A DNA stretch of 64,000 bases, taken from NCBI GenBank assembly GCA_023511995.1, contig JAIMAL010000012.1:1-64000 (forward strand), read 5' to 3'. Origin of the DNA: Burkholderiales bacterium. GTDB taxonomy: Bacteria; Pseudomonadota; Gammaproteobacteria; Burkholderiales; Thiobacteraceae. The notes under the pieces were generated by a model that was not told the DNA's origin, did not search any database, and saw nothing but the letters and a program-made list of their open reading frames with translations. Both the position numbers and the translations under genes were made by a program. Shown piece after piece: positions 58,107 through 64,000 of the stretch (the first letter of the stretch is position 1; the number at the start of each line of letters is the position of its first letter).

Positions 58107-58442
58107 TCAGGCCTTGAGGGCGTCCAGGGAATTGCCCGCGGCAAGCCAATCCTGCACCCATTTCGGCTTGCGGCCGCGGCCGCTCCAGGTGCGTTTCGGA
58201 TCCTGGGGATCGCGGTATTTGACCACCGTCTTGCCCCGCGCCGGGCGGCGGCGCACCACCCGCGCTTTGCGCCTGCCGCCTGCGCCCAGCAATTCCTCGA
58301 GCTGGAAACCCCGCGCCTGGGCAATGGCCTGCAATTCCTTGAGCGCTTTTTTCTTTTCCGTCACCGCCCGCCGGGCAATTTCCTTTTCCACCCGGGTTTT
58401 TAGGGATTTCAATTCCTTCAGGGAAAGTGTTTTCAAATCCAT
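58107..58442 (-). CDS. H-NS family nucleoid-associated protein
   Basis: DNA-binding silencer of 111 residues. The N-terminal 45 residues are a Lys/Glu-rich oligomerisation helix, a basic linker (RRKARVVRRRPARGK) follows, and the C-terminal domain has TWSGRGRKPKWVQDWLAAG, the AT-hook-like motif of betaproteobacterial H-NS proteins. The ATG at 58442 has AAGGAG 6 nt upstream; a 30-codon extension is rejected. It could silence transferred DNA, for example in the EPS variable blocks, but no targets are visible. Confidence 0.93.
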   Translation of the reverse strand: MDLKTLSLKELKSLKTRVEKEIARRAVTEKKKALKELQAIAQARGFQLEELLGAGGRRKARVVRRRPARGKTVVKYRDPQDPKRTWSGRGRKPKWVQDWLAAGNSLDALKA

Positions 58443-58528
58443 TTTTTGCTCCTTTCGGCAAAAACGTGGCGGGCTTTTGCTTGCTTGCAAGGCGCCATTG
58501 TACCGCGCCCAACCAAGGGCTGCAGCCC

Positions 58529-60352
<1,824 letters not shown>

Positions 60353-60421
60353 GGTCAGTTTCCCCCCTGGCAAGCGGAAAAAGGGGCGGGGCCGCCTTGT
60401 GTTCTTTTCCGGGGGAGGCCT

Positions 60422-61804
60422 TCAGGCATCGGGGTTGGCTTTCTTCCGGGGCCGCTGCCAGCCGGGGATGGTGGTCTGCCTCACCCGTGACAGGGTGAGC
60501 TGGCCCGGCGGCGCATCCCGGGTGAGGGTAGTGCCGGCGCCCAGCGTGGCCCCCGCCCCCACGGTCACCGGCGCCACCAGCTGGCTGTCGGAGCCGATGA
60601 AGGCATCGTCCTCAATCACCGTGCGGTGTTTATTGGCACCATCGTAATTGCAGGTGATGGTCCCCGCGCCGATGTTCACCCGCCGGCCCACGGTGGCATC
60701 GCCCACGTAGCTCAAGTGATTCACCTTGCTGCCTTCGCCGATCTCGCTGGCCTTCACTTCGACGAAGTTGCCCACGTGGACTTCCTGAGCGAGAACCGTG
60801 CCAGGGCGGATGCGGGCGAAGGGCCCCACCCGGCAGCCGGGGCCGATGCGGGCTCCCTCGATGTGGCTAAAGGCATGAATGCGCGTGCCTTTTCCCACGG
60901 TGACCTCCTTCAGCACGCAGTGCGGCCCCACCTCGACGCCATCCTCCAGGTGGACGCGGCCTTCGAAGACGCAATTGACATCGATGACGACATCCCGACC
61001 GCAGGTGAGCTCGCCGCGCACATCGATGCGATCGAGGTCCATGATCTGGGTGCCGGTGCCGGCCAGCGCGCGGGCGTGGTTGCGTTGGTAAATGCGTTCC
61101 AGGGTGGCGAGTTCCAGCTTGCTGTTCACCCCCTGCACCTCCCATTCGTGGTGGGGATGCACGGTCACCACCGGCAGGCCCTCCGCCACCGCCATGGCGA
61201 TGACATCGGTCAGGTAGTATTCGCCCTGTGCATTGGCATTGGATAGACGCCCAAGCCAGGCCTGCAGGCGCGGGGTGGGCGCCACCAGGATGCCGGTGTT
61301 GACCTCGGTGATGGCCTTCTCCCGGCTGCTCGCATCTTTCTCTTCCACGATGCGCACGACCCGTCCGGCCTCATCCCGCAGGATGCGGCCGTAGCCGGTG
61401 GGGTTCGGCAAATGGACGGTGACGAGGGCGAGGCGATCGGCACCGGCGTGCTGCAAAAGCCGCGTGAGCGTAGCCGGCGGGGTGAGGGGCACATCCCCAT
61501 AGAGCACCAGGGTGAGCCCTTCAGAGGGGAGCGCCGGCAGCGCCTGGGCGACGGCGTGGCCGGTGCCAAGTTGCTGCGCCTGCAACACCCACTGGATGTC
61601 GTCACCGGGGATGGCGGCCGGCACCGCCTCGCCGCCATGGCCATAGACCACGACAAGGCGCGCCGGCGCCAGCTGCCGCGCGGTGGCCACCACGTGCTCG
61701 AGCAAAGGTTTGCCCGCCAGACGGTGGAGGACCTTGGGCCGCTCGGAGAGCATGCGGGTGCCCTTGCCCGCGGCGAGGATGACGATGTTCAAAGGCAAAG
61801 CCAT
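60422..61804 (-). CDS. glmU: Bifunctional GlcNAc-1-P uridyltransferase / glucosamine-1-P acetyltransferase
   Basis: Makes UDP-GlcNAc from glucosamine-1-phosphate. The 460-residue protein has [18 protein letters not shown] near residue 11 in the pyrophosphorylase domain and YGDVPLT as its metal site. From about 250 the left-handed beta-helix carries the acetyltransferase ([27 protein letters not shown]). It follows atpC after 149 bases, in which no strong intrinsic terminator was recognised, and precedes glmS by 69 bases. Confidence 0.97.
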   Translation of the reverse strand: MALPLNIVILAAGKGTRMLSERPKVLHRLAGKPLLEHVVATARQLAPARLVVVYGHGGEAVPAAIPGDDIQWVLQAQQLGTGHAVAQALPALPSEGLTLVLYGDVPLTPPATLTRLLQHAGADRLALVTVHLPNPTGYGRILRDEAGRVVRIVEEKDASSREKAITEVNTGILVAPTPRLQAWLGRLSNANAQGEYYLTDVIAMAVAEGLPVVTVHPHHEWEVQGVNSKLELATLERIYQRNHARALAGTGTQIMDLDRIDVRGELTCGRDVVIDVNCVFEGRVHLEDGVEVGPHCVLKEVTVGKGTRIHAFSHIEGARIGPGCRVGPFARIRPGTVLAQEVHVGNFVEVKASEIGEGSKVNHLSYVGDATVGRRVNIGAGTITCNYDGANKHRTVIEDDAFIGSDSQLVAPVTVGAGATLGAGTTLTRDAPPGQLTLSRVRQTTIPGWQRPRKKANPDA

Positions 61805-61953
61805 GCCCCGGGATTATAAACCCCCAGCGATCCCGCGTCTTTGCGCTCTCTTAAGGCAGGAGGCACCTGGCAGGGGAGCCAAGGGGCTTTGCGACGATGA
61901 GGGGTAGACGCCAAAGGCCGCCCCGCAGGCGTGGGGACGGAAAGGGGGCCGGC

Positions 61954-62370
61954 CTACTTGCGCCGGCGCAACTTCTGGATGGCCGCCAGCTGCGCCACCG
62001 CCTCGGCGAGTTCCGCCTGGGCCTTGGCGATTTCCATGGCGCCGGTGCGATTCTTCATCGCCTCTTCCGCGGCGCGCTTGGCCTCCAGGGCCTTGGCCTC
62101 GTCCAGATCCTTGCCCCGCACCGCGGTGTCGGAGAGCACGGTGACGACGTCGGGTTGCACTTCGAGCAGCCCGCCGTTGACCCAGATCAGCTCTTCCTCT
62201 TCCTGATCCGGCACCTTCACCCGCACGGAACCCGGTTTCAGCCGGGTGAGCAGCGGCGCATGGCGGGGATAGACGCCCAGCTCCCCCGCCTCGCCCGGCA
62301 GGATGACATACTCCGCTGGGCCGGAATAAAGGAGCTGCTCGGCGCTCACCACATCCACATGAATCGTCAT
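61954..62370 (-). CDS. atpC: ATP synthase epsilon subunit
   Basis: Central-stalk regulatory subunit of F1, 138 residues. The N-terminal beta-sandwich begins [17 protein letters not shown] and contains [19 protein letters not shown]; the C-terminal helical hairpin is Ala/Glu-rich. ATG 62370 is preferred over one two codons upstream because AAGG lies 7 nt before it. It ends the atp operon and lies 81 bases after atpD. Confidence 0.96.
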   Translation of the reverse strand: MTIHVDVVSAEQLLYSGPAEYVILPGEAGELGVYPRHAPLLTRLKPGSVRVKVPDQEEEELIWVNGGLLEVQPDVVTVLSDTAVRGKDLDEAKALEAKRAAEEAMKNRTGAMEIAKAQAELAEAVAQLAAIQKLRRRK

Positions 62371-62451
62371 CGCCATACCTTGATCCCAATCTGGGGTTGC
62401 AATCCGGGTTTCCGCTGGGGGTGCGACTTCGTCACCCCCAAAGGCCGGCGC

Positions 62452-63921
<1,470 letters not shown>

Positions 63922-63931
63922 TCAATCGCTC

Positions 63932-64000
63932 CTACACCGCCGATGCGCCGCCCACGATTTCCGACAGCTCCTTGGTGATGGCCGCCTGCCGGGTTTTGTT
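63932..64000 (-). CDS. atpG: ATP synthase gamma subunit, C-terminal end only
   Basis: The last 22 codons and TAG stop of a gene that continues beyond the window edge. The frame reads NKTRQAAITKELSEIVGGAS, the conserved C-terminal helix of the gamma subunit that turns inside the beta ring. Its position just upstream of atpD is the standard atpAGDC order. Confidence 0.95.
   Translation of the reverse strand, partial: NKTRQAAITKELSEIVGGASAV

Noticed and set aside
60353-60421. A glmS ribozyme or other riboswitch before glmS
   Set aside because: The 69-base gap is too short for the ribozyme and shows no matching core; betaproteobacteria generally lack it.

Overview
The window is a high-GC chromosome segment, very probably from a betaproteobacterium. 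The support is the exosortase A (XrtA)/PEP-CTERM exopolysaccharide gene set with its Daro_2409-type glycosyltransferase, the short H-NS protein with a WSGRGRKPKW DNA-binding motif, and the ATP synthase-glmU-glmS linkage. The genus cannot be read from the sequence alone. No tRNA, rRNA, CRISPR array or insertion sequence was seen.

Bases 1-36,460 form one large exopolysaccharide (EPS) locus made of four transcription blocks. (i) Plus strand 153-8,670: a Wzx-like flippase, a NodB-type deacetylase, two GT2 glycosyltransferases, a frameshifted deacetylase remnant, a sulfotransferase, and a 1050-residue fusion of a GT2 with a membrane segment and an alkaline-phosphatase/sulfatase-fold domain. (ii) Minus strand 14,592 down to 8,561: a second sulfotransferase, a divergent deacetylase-like protein, two GT2s, a GT4 and a secreted TPR protein. 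(iii) Plus strand 14,635-16,467: an asparagine-synthetase-like enzyme without the N-terminal glutaminase cysteine. (iv) Minus strand 36,096 down to 16,421: the conserved XrtA core, in order export lipoprotein, chain-length protein, tyrosine autokinase, outer-membrane protein, AAA ATPase, UDP-GlcNAc 2-epimerase, deacetylase, FemAB-like protein, sugar transferase, XrtA-EpsI, sugar transferase, amidotransferase, two GT4s, a PaaK-like ligase and an O-glycosylation ligase. The core operon is preceded by a near-consensus sigma-54 promoter (36,301-36,316) and a hairpin-rich leader. Thirteen gene junctions in the locus are 4-base ATGA/GTGA overlaps, so translational coupling is pervasive. Blocks i-iii look like the strain-specific part that decorates the polymer; block iv is the conserved export and assembly machine. 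No PEP-CTERM target protein, initiating phosphoglycosyltransferase or PrsK/PrsR regulator lies in the window.

Bases 36,461-49,264 hold housekeeping genes: a MazG-type pyrophosphohydrolase, a thioredoxin-like [2Fe-2S] ferredoxin, an alpha/beta hydrolase, a NodIJ-like ABC-2 exporter, lipA, gltB-gltD, hemE, and a receiver-diguanylate cyclase. Bases 49,265-58,442 hold a DnaA-box-containing intergenic region, priA, argS, a SPOR-domain protein, a DsbA with a Tat-like signal, a LuxR-type response regulator, an acetolactate-synthase-like gene preceded by a Leu/Val-rich leader ORF and a strong terminator hairpin, an orphan ParA and an H-NS protein. Bases 58,529-64,000, on the minus strand, hold the end of the ATP synthase operon (atpG end, atpD, atpC) followed by glmU and glmS.
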